Part shown: one piece after another, positions 1 through 6,277 of the stretch | How positions within the stretch are numbered: position 1 is the stretch's first letter | How the letters are laid out: each line of letters opens with the position of its first letter | Source of the DNA: DATGKR01 sp035294565 | GTDB taxonomy: Bacteria; Actinomycetota; Acidimicrobiia; Acidimicrobiales; Palsa-688 | Direction: 5' to 3' | Length of the DNA stretch: 14,235 nt | Assembly: GCA_035294565.1 (NCBI GenBank) | Contig: DATGKR010000022.1 | Coordinates: 1 to 14,235, forward strand | Program-made: the position numbers and the translations under genes | Notes under the pieces: generated by a model | The model's input: only the letters and a program-made list of their open reading frames with translations | What the model was told of the DNA's origin: nothing | Databases searched by the model: none

Positions 1-1
1 C

Positions 2-1468
2 GGCGCGGCGCGGCACACGCTGGAGACCGGTCGGCGTCTGTCGTCCAACAAGAAGGTGGCGCGAGCGGCGCTGTCGGGGGAGCTGTCCCCGTCTCAGGCG
101 TCGCTGGTCGCCAACGGTGCGGAAGCCGCCCCGGACAAGACGGACGAACTCCTGGAGAAGGCAAAGTCCTCGTCGCTGTCCGAGCTCGCCGACGAGGTGG
201 CTCGCACCAAGGCGGCCGCCTCGGACCCCGAAGAGCGCCGGGCTGCGGTTCACGCCAGCCGCAAATTGCGCGCCTGGACGGACCCGGAAGGGGTCTGGCA
301 CCTCTTCGCCGAGGGCCTGCCCGACGACGGTGCCCGCCTGCACACCGTGATCGGTGAGATCCGCCGGGCGTTGATCGCCGCCAGACGACAGAGGGGTATC
401 ACCGGCGAGACGTTCCAGGCGCTCGACTACGACAGCCTCCTCACCCTCATACGGGTCGCGCTCGGCACCGAAGCCGAGCTCAGCTTGGCCGACCTCTATC
501 ATCGGGGTCTCTTCCCGGGTCTCGACGACATTGTCTGCGACGTCGACGCTTCTCCGAGCAGCCACGACCCGATGCCGGAAGGGCCTTCAGCGGCGGTGCC
601 GCGCACATCGACCGGTTCGGACCCAGCCGCTCCTGGCGCGTCGCCTCCCGACGCCGCTTCTGCGAGCGTCGCCTCGCATTCGGACGACTCGCCACGCCCG
701 GGGACTCTCCCGAGCCCCGTATCGGGGCTGACGTCGCTCTTCGAGCAGCCCGACGGCTTTCCCGCAGAGCCTCGGGACCCCTCCGAAGGGGCTCGACCCG
801 ATCCGGCTTCGGGCCTGCGAAGCACCGATGGTGCCCCGGCGTCGACGCTGGGCGGAGCCGGCAGCCCGGCTCCGGCGTCGACCCGTCCCGGTAGCGGTGG
901 AAACCGCCCTCCGAAGCGCCGGCGTTCCAGGCCTCTCAGCGCACAGATCCAAGTTCGCGTGGACCTGGACACCTTGATGCGGGGTGTGGCCGTGGAAGGC
1001 GAGCTGTGCGAGATCGTCGGATACGGCCCGGTCCCCGTGTCGGTCGTGGAAGACCTGGTCGCCAACGATGCGACGTTCATCGTCGCGATCCTCACCAAGG
1101 CGCAGCGGGTCGCCGGCGTCGCCCACTTCGGGCGGGCGCCGAACGCCTACCAGGACAGCGCCTTGAGCTTCATCTACCCTAGATGTGCCGTCGCCGGCTG
1201 CAACAACCGGGTGTTTCTCCAGCGCGACCACCGCGAGGATTGGGCTCGCACGCACGTGACCGTGTTCGACTGGATGGATCGGTTGTGCACCCATCATCAC
1301 CGCCTGAAGACCACGCAGGGCTGGGCGCTAGTAGCCGGGCGAGGCAAGAGGGCGTTCGTGCCGCCGACCGACCCCCGCCATCCGCGCCATCGGCCGCCGG
1401 AACGTCCGTCGTGCAACTCCGAAGGGGTCATCCCGGGCCTCTCCCCTCCCTTGGCGGGCACAGGATGA
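2..1468 (+). CDS. DUF222 / HNH endonuclease-family protein (13E12 type), 5' end outside window
   Basis: The reading frame is open to the left edge, so the true start lies upstream; 488 codons are present. Numbering from the in-frame GTG at 56, residues 1-160 look like the helical DUF222 domain. Residues 163-290 are a Pro/Ser/Ala/Gly-rich linker ending in a basic patch (KRRRSR). Residues 295-365 form the second conserved block, and 377-435 an HNH/zinc module: C377 and C382, then RDH at 390-392, then LCTHHH at 410-415, then a GW at 422-423 and a Pro/His-rich tail. This is the normal C-terminal layout of the family. The Asn expected before the LCxxHH motif appears to be Trp406. Such genes are multi-copy in actinobacteria. 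Nuclease activity is assumed from the fold, and the biological role is unknown. Family call is firm; activity is doubtful because of the Trp. Confidence 0.88.
   Translation, partial: GAARHTLETGRRLSSNKKVARAALSGELSPSQASLVANGAEAAPDKTDELLEKAKSSSLSELADEVARTKAAASDPEERRAAVHASRKLRAWTDPEGVWHLFAEGLPDDGARLHTVIGEIRRALIAARRQRGITGETFQALDYDSLLTLIRVALGTEAELSLADLYHRGLFPGLDDIVCDVDASPSSHDPMPEGPSAAVPRTSTGSDPAAPGASPPDAASASVASHSDDSPRPGTLPSPVSGLTSLFEQPDGFPAEPRDPSEGARPDPASGLRSTDGAPASTLGGAGSPAPASTRPGSGGNRPPKRRRSRPLSAQIQVRVDLDTLMRGVAVEGELCEIVGYGPVPVSVVEDLVANDATFIVAILTKAQRVAGVAHFGRAPNAYQDSALSFIYPRCAVAGCNNRVFLQRDHREDWARTHVTVFDWMDRLCTHHHRLKTTQGWALVAGRGKRAFVPPTDPRHPRHRPPERPSCNSEGVIPGLSPPLAGTG
638..881. repeat. Cluster of six perfect-stem inverted repeats in the DUF222/HNH linker
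   Basis: Perfect-arm hairpins were found at 638-654 (6-bp stem), 662-677 (5 bp), 713-729 (7 bp, 3-nt loop), 778-791 (5 bp), 806-823 (6 bp) and 842-881. The last has two tiers: an outer arm 842-848/875-881 and an inner arm 854-860/867-873. All fall in the low-complexity linker of the gene. GC-rich DNA makes short stems common, so the two-tier repeat and the 713-729 hairpin are the only individually notable members. Confidence 0.5.
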
Positions 1469-1724
1469 GCGCGAGCGGGCCTCCGGGCCGCTACTGGACG
1501 ATCAGGATCGGCCTGCCGGGCCAGAAGCAGGATCGGGCCGCCGCGCCGGTGAGCGGGCTTGCCGCGGTCCCCCTTCTGCCGCTAACCCTTGCGCCCGTCC
1601 GACATCGGCGCCCGACGGTACGGGTCGGGGCGATACCAGCAGCGTCGAGGCTGGCCTCGCTCGCCGGTCGGTTCCGGTCGCCGTCGGGACGGTGCGGGCC
1701 GGTCAAAGTCGGAGTGCTGTGGCT
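1469..1724. other. Convergent intergenic region, no gene seen
   Basis: This 256-bp gap lies between the stops of two convergent genes. Open frames that cross it are continuations of shadow frames with no family resemblance. It holds candidate hairpins at 1604-1634 and 1646-1659. No tRNA fold or tandem repeat was seen. Confidence 0.6.
1604..1634. terminator. Candidate bidirectional terminator hairpin
   Basis: An outer stem 1604-1607/1631-1634 (4 bp) and an inner stem 1611-1616/1624-1629 (6 bp) enclose a 7-nt loop, with a small internal loop (3 nt against 1). A second hairpin (5-bp stem, 4-nt loop) sits at 1646-1659. The position between two convergent stop codons fits a terminator. There is no T-tract on either side, so the call rests on structure and location only. 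Confidence 0.3.
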
Positions 1725-3056
1725 CTAGCCGGGCGTGTCGCCAAGCAGTTGTTTCTGCACCTTGCCCATCGGGTTGCGGGGCAGTTCGTCCACCAGCACC
1801 ACCCGGCGCGGCCGCTTGTGGACCGAAAGGGTGCCGGCGACGAAGTCGGTCAGCTCGCCGGCCCCCACGCCCGCAGCGACCACGTAGGCCACGACGACCT
1901 GGCCGAGGTCGTCGTCGGGCGCCCCGACGACGGCCGCCTCGCGGACGGCCGGGTGGGCGAGCAGTGCCGCTTCCACCTCGCCGGCGCCGATCCGGTAGCC
2001 GCCCGACTTGATGAGATCGGTCGAGCGTCGACCGACGATGCGGTGCCAGCCAGAGCCGTCTATCTCGGCCATGTCGCCGGTTCGAATCCAGCCGTCGGGG
2101 GTGGTGAGCGACGCCGTGGCCTCAGGGAGGTTCAGGTAGCCAGACATCGCCGTCGGCGTGCGCACCTCCAGGTCACCGATGCCGTCGGCGACGTCGGCGA
2201 GGCGGGTGGACACGCCGGGGAGCGGAGTCCCGACCCAGCCCGCCCGGCGCTCACCAGACGCCCGACCGCTGACGGTTATCAACGTCTCGGTCATGCCGTA
2301 GCGCTCGATGGGCCCCTGCCCGGTGAGGGACTCGAGCTTGTCGAACACGGGGACCGGCAGGCCGGCGCTGCCAGAGACCAGCAGGCGGGCAGATCTAAGC
2401 GCCGCGGCCGACTGGGCGTCGTCGGCGACGCGGGTCCACACGGTCGGCACCCCGAAGTAGAGAGTGCCGCCCGCCGCGGCGTAGGCGGCCGGTGTCGGCC
2501 GCCCCGTGTGCACCAGGGGGCTGCCGACGCGCAGGGGCCCGAGCACCCCGAGGATGAGCCCGTGGACATGGAAAAGGGGCAGTCCGTGGACCAGCACGTC
2601 ATCCGGGGTCCACCCCCATGCGCCGGCGAGCAGGTCGAGATCCGTGGCTATGGCCGCCGCGCTCAGCATCACCCCCTTGGGAAGGCCGGTGGTGCCGCTG
2701 GTGTAGACGATCATCGCCACCCGGTTCGGGTCGAGCGGGCGCGGGCTGAAGGAGGCCCCGCGCGGCGGCTGCGGAGGGGGTGGCGGCTCGGCTCCGCTGT
2801 CGCGCAGGATGTGCTGGCGTTCCAGAGGGCCTGCGTCGGGCGGCACCGGCACGACGGTCACCCCGGCCATCAGGGCGCCGACCATGGTCGCCACCGTTTC
2901 GAGAGTTGGGCTGGCCTCCACCGCTATGACCCGCATCCCGTCCACCGATGAGGCGACGGCCTCGGCCCAGGCGGCGAGCTCCCCGAACGTCCATGTTCGG
3001 CCGCTCACGGTGACGGTGGAGTCGGGCCGGTCGGCGAGGGCAGGCAGGAGGTCCAT
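1725..3056 (-). CDS. Acyl-CoA synthetase, AMP-binding family (FadD36/MatB-like)
   Basis: This 443-residue ANL-superfamily enzyme would activate a carboxylic acid as an acyl-adenylate and load it onto CoA in the cytoplasm. The core motifs are intact: the A3 P-loop YTSGTTGLPKGV at 118-129, YGMTE at 253-257, TGD at 327-329, the hinge GRRSTDLIKSGGYRIGAGE at 342-360, and the A10 lysine K432 in NPMGK. The stretch HGLPLFHVHGL at 157-167 resembles actinobacterial FadD36 and malonyl-CoA synthetase MatB, suggesting a short-chain or dicarboxylic substrate. The protein is slightly short for the superfamily, and a proline run (91-98) replaces part of the N-domain linker. The ATG start gives a normal N-terminus, with no Shine-Dalgarno sequence. 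It is divergent from yajQ with 19 bp between starts. Substrate is not determined. Confidence 0.88.
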   Translation of the reverse strand: MDLLPALADRPDSTVTVSGRTWTFGELAAWAEAVASSVDGMRVIAVEASPTLETVATMVGALMAGVTVVPVPPDAGPLERQHILRDSGAEPPPPPQPPRGASFSPRPLDPNRVAMIVYTSGTTGLPKGVMLSAAAIATDLDLLAGAWGWTPDDVLVHGLPLFHVHGLILGVLGPLRVGSPLVHTGRPTPAAYAAAGGTLYFGVPTVWTRVADDAQSAAALRSARLLVSGSAGLPVPVFDKLESLTGQGPIERYGMTETLITVSGRASGERRAGWVGTPLPGVSTRLADVADGIGDLEVRTPTAMSGYLNLPEATASLTTPDGWIRTGDMAEIDGSGWHRIVGRRSTDLIKSGGYRIGAGEVEAALLAHPAVREAAVVGAPDDDLGQVVVAYVVAAGVGAGELTDFVAGTLSVHKRPRRVVLVDELPRNPMGKVQKQLLGDTPG

Positions 3057-3075
3057 CGCCCACTAGTTTGGCGTC
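3057..3075. promoter_or_regulatory. 19-bp divergent start region with candidate leaderless promoter for yajQ
   Basis: Two divergent start codons are separated by 19 bp. On the + strand TAGTTT at 3064-3069 matches the actinobacterial -10 consensus TANNNT and ends 6 nt before the yajQ ATG, which would place transcription start on the A of ATG. An in-frame TAG (3064-3066) means the coding frame cannot extend upstream. No -35 element is evident. No equally good -10 was seen on the - strand. Confidence 0.4.
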
Positions 3076-3564
3076 ATGCCCACCTTTGACATCGTGTCCC
3101 AGGTTGACATGCAAGAGGTCCGCAACGCCGTCGACCAGGCGCAGCGGGAGATCGCCACGCGTTTCGACTTCAAGGGGACCGACTCGTCGGTCGAGCTGGC
3201 GGGCATGGAGCTGCGGCTGCGCTCCTCGACCGAGGACCGGCTGAAGGCGGTGGTGCAGGTGCTGGAGGAGAAGCTGGTGAAGAGGAAGGTGTCGTTGAAG
3301 GCGCTCGAGCACGGCCGACCCGAGGAGGCCGCCAAAGGGACGGTCCGCCAGACGATCACCCTGAAGGCCGGCATCGGCCCGGACAACGCCAAGGCGATCA
3401 ACCGTTGGATCAAGGAAAACGCCCCGAAAGGGGTGTCCTCCCAGACCCAGGGGGACCAGGTGCGCGTGTCGGGCAAGAAGAGAGACGACCTGCAGGCCGT
3501 GATCTCCGGCCTGAAGGGCCAGGACTTCGGCCTGCCCCTGCAGTTCGAGAACTTCCGGGAATGA
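3076..3564 (+). CDS. yajQ: YajQ-family nucleotide/c-di-GMP-binding protein (DUF520)
   Basis: This 162-residue protein has the usual full length of the family. Conserved blocks are all present: FDIVSQVD near the N-terminus (4-11), RFDFKGT (29-35), RQTITLKAGIG (91-101) with AK.INRWIK following, and the diagnostic GDQVRVSGKKRDDLQ (126-140) with PLQFENFR at the C-terminal end. YajQ proteins are two-domain RNA-binding-like folds; some bind cyclic di-GMP and act with transcription factors, while others bind nucleotides or RNA. Which ligand this one binds cannot be read from sequence. The start is fixed by an in-frame stop at 3064 and the family N-terminus. Its stop overlaps the next gene's ATG (ATGA), so the two are probably translated together. 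It may be expressed from a leaderless transcript. Confidence 0.95.
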   Translation: MPTFDIVSQVDMQEVRNAVDQAQREIATRFDFKGTDSSVELAGMELRLRSSTEDRLKAVVQVLEEKLVKRKVSLKALEHGRPEEAAKGTVRQTITLKAGIGPDNAKAINRWIKENAPKGVSSQTQGDQVRVSGKKRDDLQAVISGLKGQDFGLPLQFENFRE

Positions 3565-3872
3565 TCGCCGCCTTCTCCATCACCCCTTTGGGGGCGGGCG
3601 GGTCGGTCGGCGCGGTTGTCGCCGAGTGCGTCCGCCTGGTCCGGGAGAGCGGCCTGCCCAACGAGACCAACGCCATGTTCACCAACGTCGAGGGCGACTG
3701 GGGGGAGGTGATGGCGTTGCTCAAGGCCTGCGTGGACAAGGCAGCCGAGGCGGCGCCACGGGTGTCGGTGGTCGTCAAGATGGACGTCGTGCGCGACGAT
3801 CCGGGTGGCCGGATGCGGGCGAAGGTCGACAGCGTGGAGCGACGGCTGGCCGGCGACGAACGCACCCGGTAG
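3561..3872 (+). CDS. MTH1187/YqgV-type thiamine-binding-like protein (DUF77)
   Basis: This 103-residue ferredoxin-like protein starts at the ATG that overlaps the yajQ stop (ATGA, 3561-3564). The N-terminus IAAFSITPLG, the central NVEGDWGEVMALLKAC (42-57), and the late VVVKMDVVRDD (70-80) are the three strand regions typical of the MTH1187/YkoF-like thiamine-binding fold. Members form dimers or tetramers and bind thiamine or related pyrimidines; the cellular role is poorly defined. Coupling to yajQ suggests co-expression, not necessarily a shared pathway. No thiamine genes are nearby. The longer open frame upstream of this ATG overlaps yajQ and is not used here, because the family N-terminus starts at this Met. 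Confidence 0.8.
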   Translation: MIAAFSITPLGAGGSVGAVVAECVRLVRESGLPNETNAMFTNVEGDWGEVMALLKACVDKAAEAAPRVSVVVKMDVVRDDPGGRMRAKVDSVERRLAGDERTR

Positions 3873-3898
3873 TGGGAGGCAGGGGTCGGGGGAAAACG

Positions 3899-3914
3899 GC
3901 CCTGGTGAAAGGGC
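3899..3914. terminator. Weak hairpin between convergent genes
   Basis: A 5-bp stem (3899-3903/3910-3914) with a 6-nt loop lies in the 58-bp gap between the stops of the DUF77-like gene (+) and the LmeA-like gene (-). There is no T-tract. Location is the main support. Confidence 0.2.
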
Positions 3915-3930
3915 TCGGGGGGCGCGGCGG

Positions 3931-4566
3931 CTAGCCGGAAGCTTGGGACAGGGCGGCGACGACGCCGGCGGGCACCGGTGCCACCCGGCAGGTGAGGTAC
4001 AGGCCGCCGGCGGTCTGCCGACCGCTAAAGGAGCAGTCGGGGATCACCGGCGCGCGGGCCAGGTCGACCGTGTAGCGGGCGAGTCCGCCCGAATAGAGGA
4101 CCAGGGCGTTGCCCTTCGCGGCGAGCTGGTAGTTGGATCCGCCGCCGGCCGCCAGGACGTCCGCCGGGTTGACGAGCACCGAGAGGGTGGCGGAGCCGAC
4201 GCTGGTCACGACTAGCCGGTGGGACTGGAGCAGCTCCCGGCGTTCAAGGCGGACGTCGTGGGCGTCCACGGTCACCTGGTCGAGGACGATCGGGCCTACC
4301 GGCACGTGGTCGGCGACCACGTCCACCGCCGGGAGTCGGCCGTCGACGGCGACATCCCAGAGGAAGGGCAGCGACCCGATGGTGACGCTGGCGCTGCGGG
4401 CGCCGGTCACGGATCGGACCCTGGAGGCCAGCGCCGACTCGGTCGCCGCCCGGGCGTACAGGTCGACGGCCACCGCAGCAGCCGCCAGGAGGACGACGAG
4501 GGTCAGCAAGACATAGGGCCAGCGGCGGCGGCGCCGGCGGGAGTAGACCGCCCGGGAGGAAGGCAC
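3931..4566 (-). CDS. LmeA-like DUF2993 membrane-anchored lipid-binding protein
   Basis: This 211-residue protein starts with GTG at 4566, the only start codon upstream of the membrane segment. A basic stretch (R10-R15) is followed by one hydrophobic segment (about 17-38), so a signal anchor or signal peptide exports the rest. The block IGSLPFLWDVAVDGRLPAVDV (63-83) is the hallmark of DUF2993, whose best-known member LmeA acts in mycobacterial periplasmic lipomannan maturation and binds phospholipids. The remainder is beta-rich, and C178 and C193 could form a disulfide outside the cell. No Shine-Dalgarno sequence is present. It lies downstream of htpX in the same direction, but the repeat-rich gap probably separates the transcripts. 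The exact role in this organism is inferred. Confidence 0.78.
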   Translation of the reverse strand: MPSSRAVYSRRRRRRWPYVLLTLVVLLAAAAVAVDLYARAATESALASRVRSVTGARSASVTIGSLPFLWDVAVDGRLPAVDVVADHVPVGPIVLDQVTVDAHDVRLERRELLQSHRLVVTSVGSATLSVLVNPADVLAAGGGSNYQLAAKGNALVLYSGGLARYTVDLARAPVIPDCSFSGRQTAGGLYLTCRVAPVPAGVVAALSQASG

Positions 4567-4634
4567 TGGCGTCAGGCGCCCGAAGGCACGGGGCGGGGAT
4601 CGGGCGCGGGCGTCACGGGATCACGGGCGGGATT

Positions 4635-4703
4635 GGTGGGAGCGGAACCAGGGCCAGGGTGGGAGCGTGGCCAAGACCAGGGTGGGAGCGGGACCAGGGC
4701 CGG
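4635..4703 (+). repeat. Three tandem 23-bp repeats, with degenerate copies beyond
   Basis: Units start at 4635, 4658 and 4681, each beginning GGTGGGAGCG and continuing with a variant of GGACCAGGGCCAG. Copies 1 and 3 differ at few positions; copy 2 is more diverged. Degenerate fragments of the same motif (GGGAGCGGGCC and GGGAGCGGGACC) continue to about 4830, so the whole intergenic stretch appears to have grown from this unit. There are no unique spacers, so this is not a CRISPR array. Confidence 0.75.
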
Positions 4704-4824
4704 GGACGGGAGCGGGCCACGGTGGGGGGAGAGCGGCGGGCGGGAGCGGGCCGGAGTAAGGGGAGAGCGATGGGAGCGAGCCGGGGTGGGGGGAAAGCAG
4801 CAGGAACGGGAGGGCCGTGGGAGC

Positions 4825-4861
4825 GGGACCGGGCGGGGGGACTGTGGGGAGGGGACGGGGG
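4825..4861 (+). promoter_or_regulatory. G-quadruplex-capable run on + strand / C-rich rut-like tract after htpX stop
   Basis: Six runs of three or more G (4825-4827, 4831-4833, 4835-4840, 4846-4849, 4851-4854, 4857-4861) are separated by 1-5 nt, satisfying the usual quadruplex pattern. The run abuts the htpX stop codon (4864-4862 on the - strand). In the htpX transcript it reads as a C-rich, G-poor tail, which fits a Rho-loading (rut) site for Rho-dependent termination. Either function is inferred. Confidence 0.4.
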
Positions 4862-5737
4862 CTAGCGGGCCCACTCGCGGGACCTCAACCGGGCGATGCG
4901 GTCAGGGGTAGGCGGGTGGTCGGAGAACAGGCCTTTCATGGACACGTTCATCCCCGCAAGGGGGTTGACGATGTACATGGGGGCCATCTCCCGCCGCACG
5001 TAGGGCATCGGCACCCGCCGGGCGGTGGCGTCGATCTTCGCCAAAGCCCTCGCCAGCGGCTCGCCGTCGCCGATCAGCCGGGCTCCCGAGCGGTCCGCCT
5101 CGTACTCGCGGCTTCGCGACAACGCCAGCTGGAGCAGCATGGCGGCCAGCGGGGCGAGGATGATCAAGGCCAGGAGCTCGAAGATGTTCTCGCCTTCGCC
5201 GTCGCGGCCGCCTCCGAAGAACAGGCTGCCCCAGGCGGCGAAGCGGGCTAGCAGGGTGATCGCCATGGCGACCGTCGCCGCCACCGACGAGATCAGGATG
5301 TCCCGGTTGCCGACGTGGGAAAGCTCGTGGGCGAGCACGCCGCGCAGCTCGTCCCAGTCGAGGACCTGCAGGATGCCCTGGGTGACGGCGACCGCCGCGT
5401 GCTCGGGGTTGCGGCCCGTCGCGAAGGCGTTGGGCTGCATGTCGGGCGTGACGTAGAGCCGCGGCATCGGCAGGCCGGCGCGCCTGGTCAGGTCGCGGAC
5501 AACGGCGTAGTACTCCGGCATCTGCGCCTCGCTCACGGGAACGGCGCGCGCCGCCCGGATGGCGATCGTGTCGGAGAACCAGTAGGAGCCCCCGGTGAAC
5601 AGCAGCCCTATGGCGAGCCCGATGAAGATCCCGGTGCTGCCCCAGATCGACCCCACGCCAACACAAAGGGCGGCCAGCAGCGTCAGAATGAAGGTGGTCT
5701 TCAGCTGGTTTCGGTCCACACATACATGGTGCCCCAT
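4862..5737 (-). CDS. htpX: HtpX membrane zinc metalloprotease (M48)
   Basis: This 291-residue protein has the normal length for HtpX, which degrades damaged membrane proteins. Two hydrophobic segments lie near the N-terminus (about 14-30 and 35-53). The active site HELSH is at 137-141 (zinc ligands H137 and H141, catalytic E138), followed by two further hydrophobic segments (about 148-168 and 186-206). SRSREYEADR (207-216) supplies the third zinc ligand, most likely E211. LFSDHPPTPDRI (270-281) is the conserved C-terminal HtpX block. The start used is ATG 5737. A core AGGAG ends only one base before it, and the ATG lies inside the divergent lipoprotein gene, so GTG at 5719 is a possible alternative. 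The open frame extends further upstream but antisense to the lipoprotein gene, so I did not use it. TATCTT at 5760-5755 (-) could be a -10 box. Confidence 0.93.
   Translation of the reverse strand: MGHHVCVDRNQLKTTFILTLLAALCVGVGSIWGSTGIFIGLAIGLLFTGGSYWFSDTIAIRAARAVPVSEAQMPEYYAVVRDLTRRAGLPMPRLYVTPDMQPNAFATGRNPEHAAVAVTQGILQVLDWDELRGVLAHELSHVGNRDILISSVAATVAMAITLLARFAAWGSLFFGGGRDGEGENIFELLALIILAPLAAMLLQLALSRSREYEADRSGARLIGDGEPLARALAKIDATARRVPMPYVRREMAPMYIVNPLAGMNVSMKGLFSDHPPTPDRIARLRSREWAR
5726..5737. promoter_or_regulatory. Imperfect palindrome carrying both divergent start codons
   Basis: The 12 bases ATGGTGCCCCAT begin with the ATG of the lipoprotein gene (+) and end with the complement of the htpX ATG (-). 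Read on the other strand it is ATGGGGCACCAT, so the ends are symmetrical and only one base pair position per arm differs. The two genes therefore overlap by 12 bp at their 5' ends if both ATGs are used. Confidence 0.5.
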
Positions 5738-6262
5738 ACTCCTGAGAATTGGCGAAGATACGCCGCCGCGTGTATCGCCGCCGCCCTCCTGGCCGCAGGC
5801 TGCGGGGGGCCCGCCGGCGCCAGGAAGGCCGCGCCGCCAAGCAAGGCCGGCGCACCCCCGAGCAAGGCCGGCGCACCCCCGACCAAGAACGGCGCGCCGC
5901 CGACCGGCGCCGCCGCGGCGGCGACCATGTCCGCCCCCCAGATGTGCAACGACCTGTCGGACCTGCACAACCTCTTCGCCCAGGTCGGCTTCGACACCAC
6001 CCTGGCGGCGGTCAAGCGGGACTTCGGCAACCTGGTGGCCACAGCCAGGAAGGACCTGTCGGTGCAACCCCCCAAAGCGGTCGCCGCCCCCGTCGAGCGC
6101 CTCGTCGTCGACCTGACCGCCGTCTACCAGTGGGTCCAGACCACCGCCACCCAGAAGGACCTCAACGACAACACCATGCCCCCTGCGGTCAAGACCCACT
6201 TCGACGACGTCGGCACCCAGTACAAACAAATAGACAGCTGGTCTGCCAAGAACTGCCGCTAG
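5726..6262 (+). CDS. Small lipoprotein with KAGAPPS heptad repeats, function unknown
   Basis: This 178-residue protein begins with a hydrophobic signal (12-25) ending in LLAAGC, so C26 is a probable lipidated cysteine. A low-complexity spacer follows (27-66) with heptads of the form KAGAPPS/T, two of them identical at DNA level. The rest (70-178) is a helical-looking, soluble domain with one cysteine at each end (C74 and C177) that could form a disulfide. Trp, Tyr and Lys occur in the C-terminal half (VYQWVQTT, YKQIDSWS). I do not recognise the family. The expected location is the outer face of the membrane, with the Pro/Ala/Lys segment as a cell-wall spacer. Longer in-frame extension upstream has no suitable start codon nearby. 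The gene is divergent from htpX and converges on the ThDP enzyme with only 15 bp between stops. Confidence 0.75.
   Translation: MVPHTPENWRRYAAACIAAALLAAGCGGPAGARKAAPPSKAGAPPSKAGAPPTKNGAPPTGAAAAATMSAPQMCNDLSDLHNLFAQVGFDTTLAAVKRDFGNLVATARKDLSVQPPKAVAAPVERLVVDLTAVYQWVQTTATQKDLNDNTMPPAVKTHFDDVGTQYKQIDSWSAKNCR
5840..5902 (+). repeat. 21-bp tandem repeats encoding the lipoprotein spacer
   Basis: Two adjacent exact 21-bp copies (5840-5860 and 5861-5881) are followed by a diverged third copy (5882-5902). They encode the heptads SKAGAPP, SKAGAPP and TKNGAPP. A shorter, 6-residue version lies just upstream. Exact DNA identity points to recent slippage or unequal recombination, so spacer length may vary between strains. 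Confidence 0.85.
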
Positions 6263-6277
6263 CCGTCCGGGCTGGGC

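Larger units (their letters stand above)
4567..4861. other. Strand-asymmetric, repeat-rich intergenic region between htpX and the LmeA-like gene
   Basis: The 295 bp are strikingly G-rich on the + strand, made of runs and variants of GGGAGCGGG. The long proline-rich open frame on the - strand is a by-product of this composition and shows no domain. Read along the - strand, in the direction of htpX transcription, the stretch is C-rich and G-poor immediately after the htpX stop. It contains the 23-bp tandem repeats and the G-run cluster listed separately. Confidence 0.7.

Noticed and set aside
56..58. GTG as the true start of the DUF222/HNH gene
   Set aside because: The frame is open to base 2, and the upstream residues (HTLETGRRLSSNKKVARA) continue the DUF222 pattern, so the start is outside the window.
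2079..2090. GGTTCGAATCC, a classic tRNA T-arm sequence, on the + strand
   Set aside because: It is the reverse complement of the GWIRTGD codons of the acyl-CoA synthetase, a conserved motif, and no acceptor or anticodon stems surround it.
1692..2951. 419-codon open frame antisense to the acyl-CoA synthetase gene
   Set aside because: No recognisable motif; the opposite strand encodes all AMP-binding motifs in order.
3046..3052. Perfect AGGAGGT Shine-Dalgarno on the + strand before yajQ
   Set aside because: It lies 23 nt from the yajQ ATG, with no start codon at proper spacing, and is explained by the Asp-Leu-Leu codons of the divergent gene.
4635..4830. Possible CRISPR array
   Set aside because: Repeats are directly adjacent with no unique spacers, and no cas gene is present.
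4572..4874. 100-codon proline-rich frame in the htpX downstream spacer
   Set aside because: It follows from C-rich tandem repeats; no start signal, domain or conservation can be argued.
5738..6229. Upstream extension of htpX to 455 codons
   Set aside because: The extra 164 residues are antisense to the lipoprotein gene and lack HtpX similarity; the family N-terminus begins near 5737.
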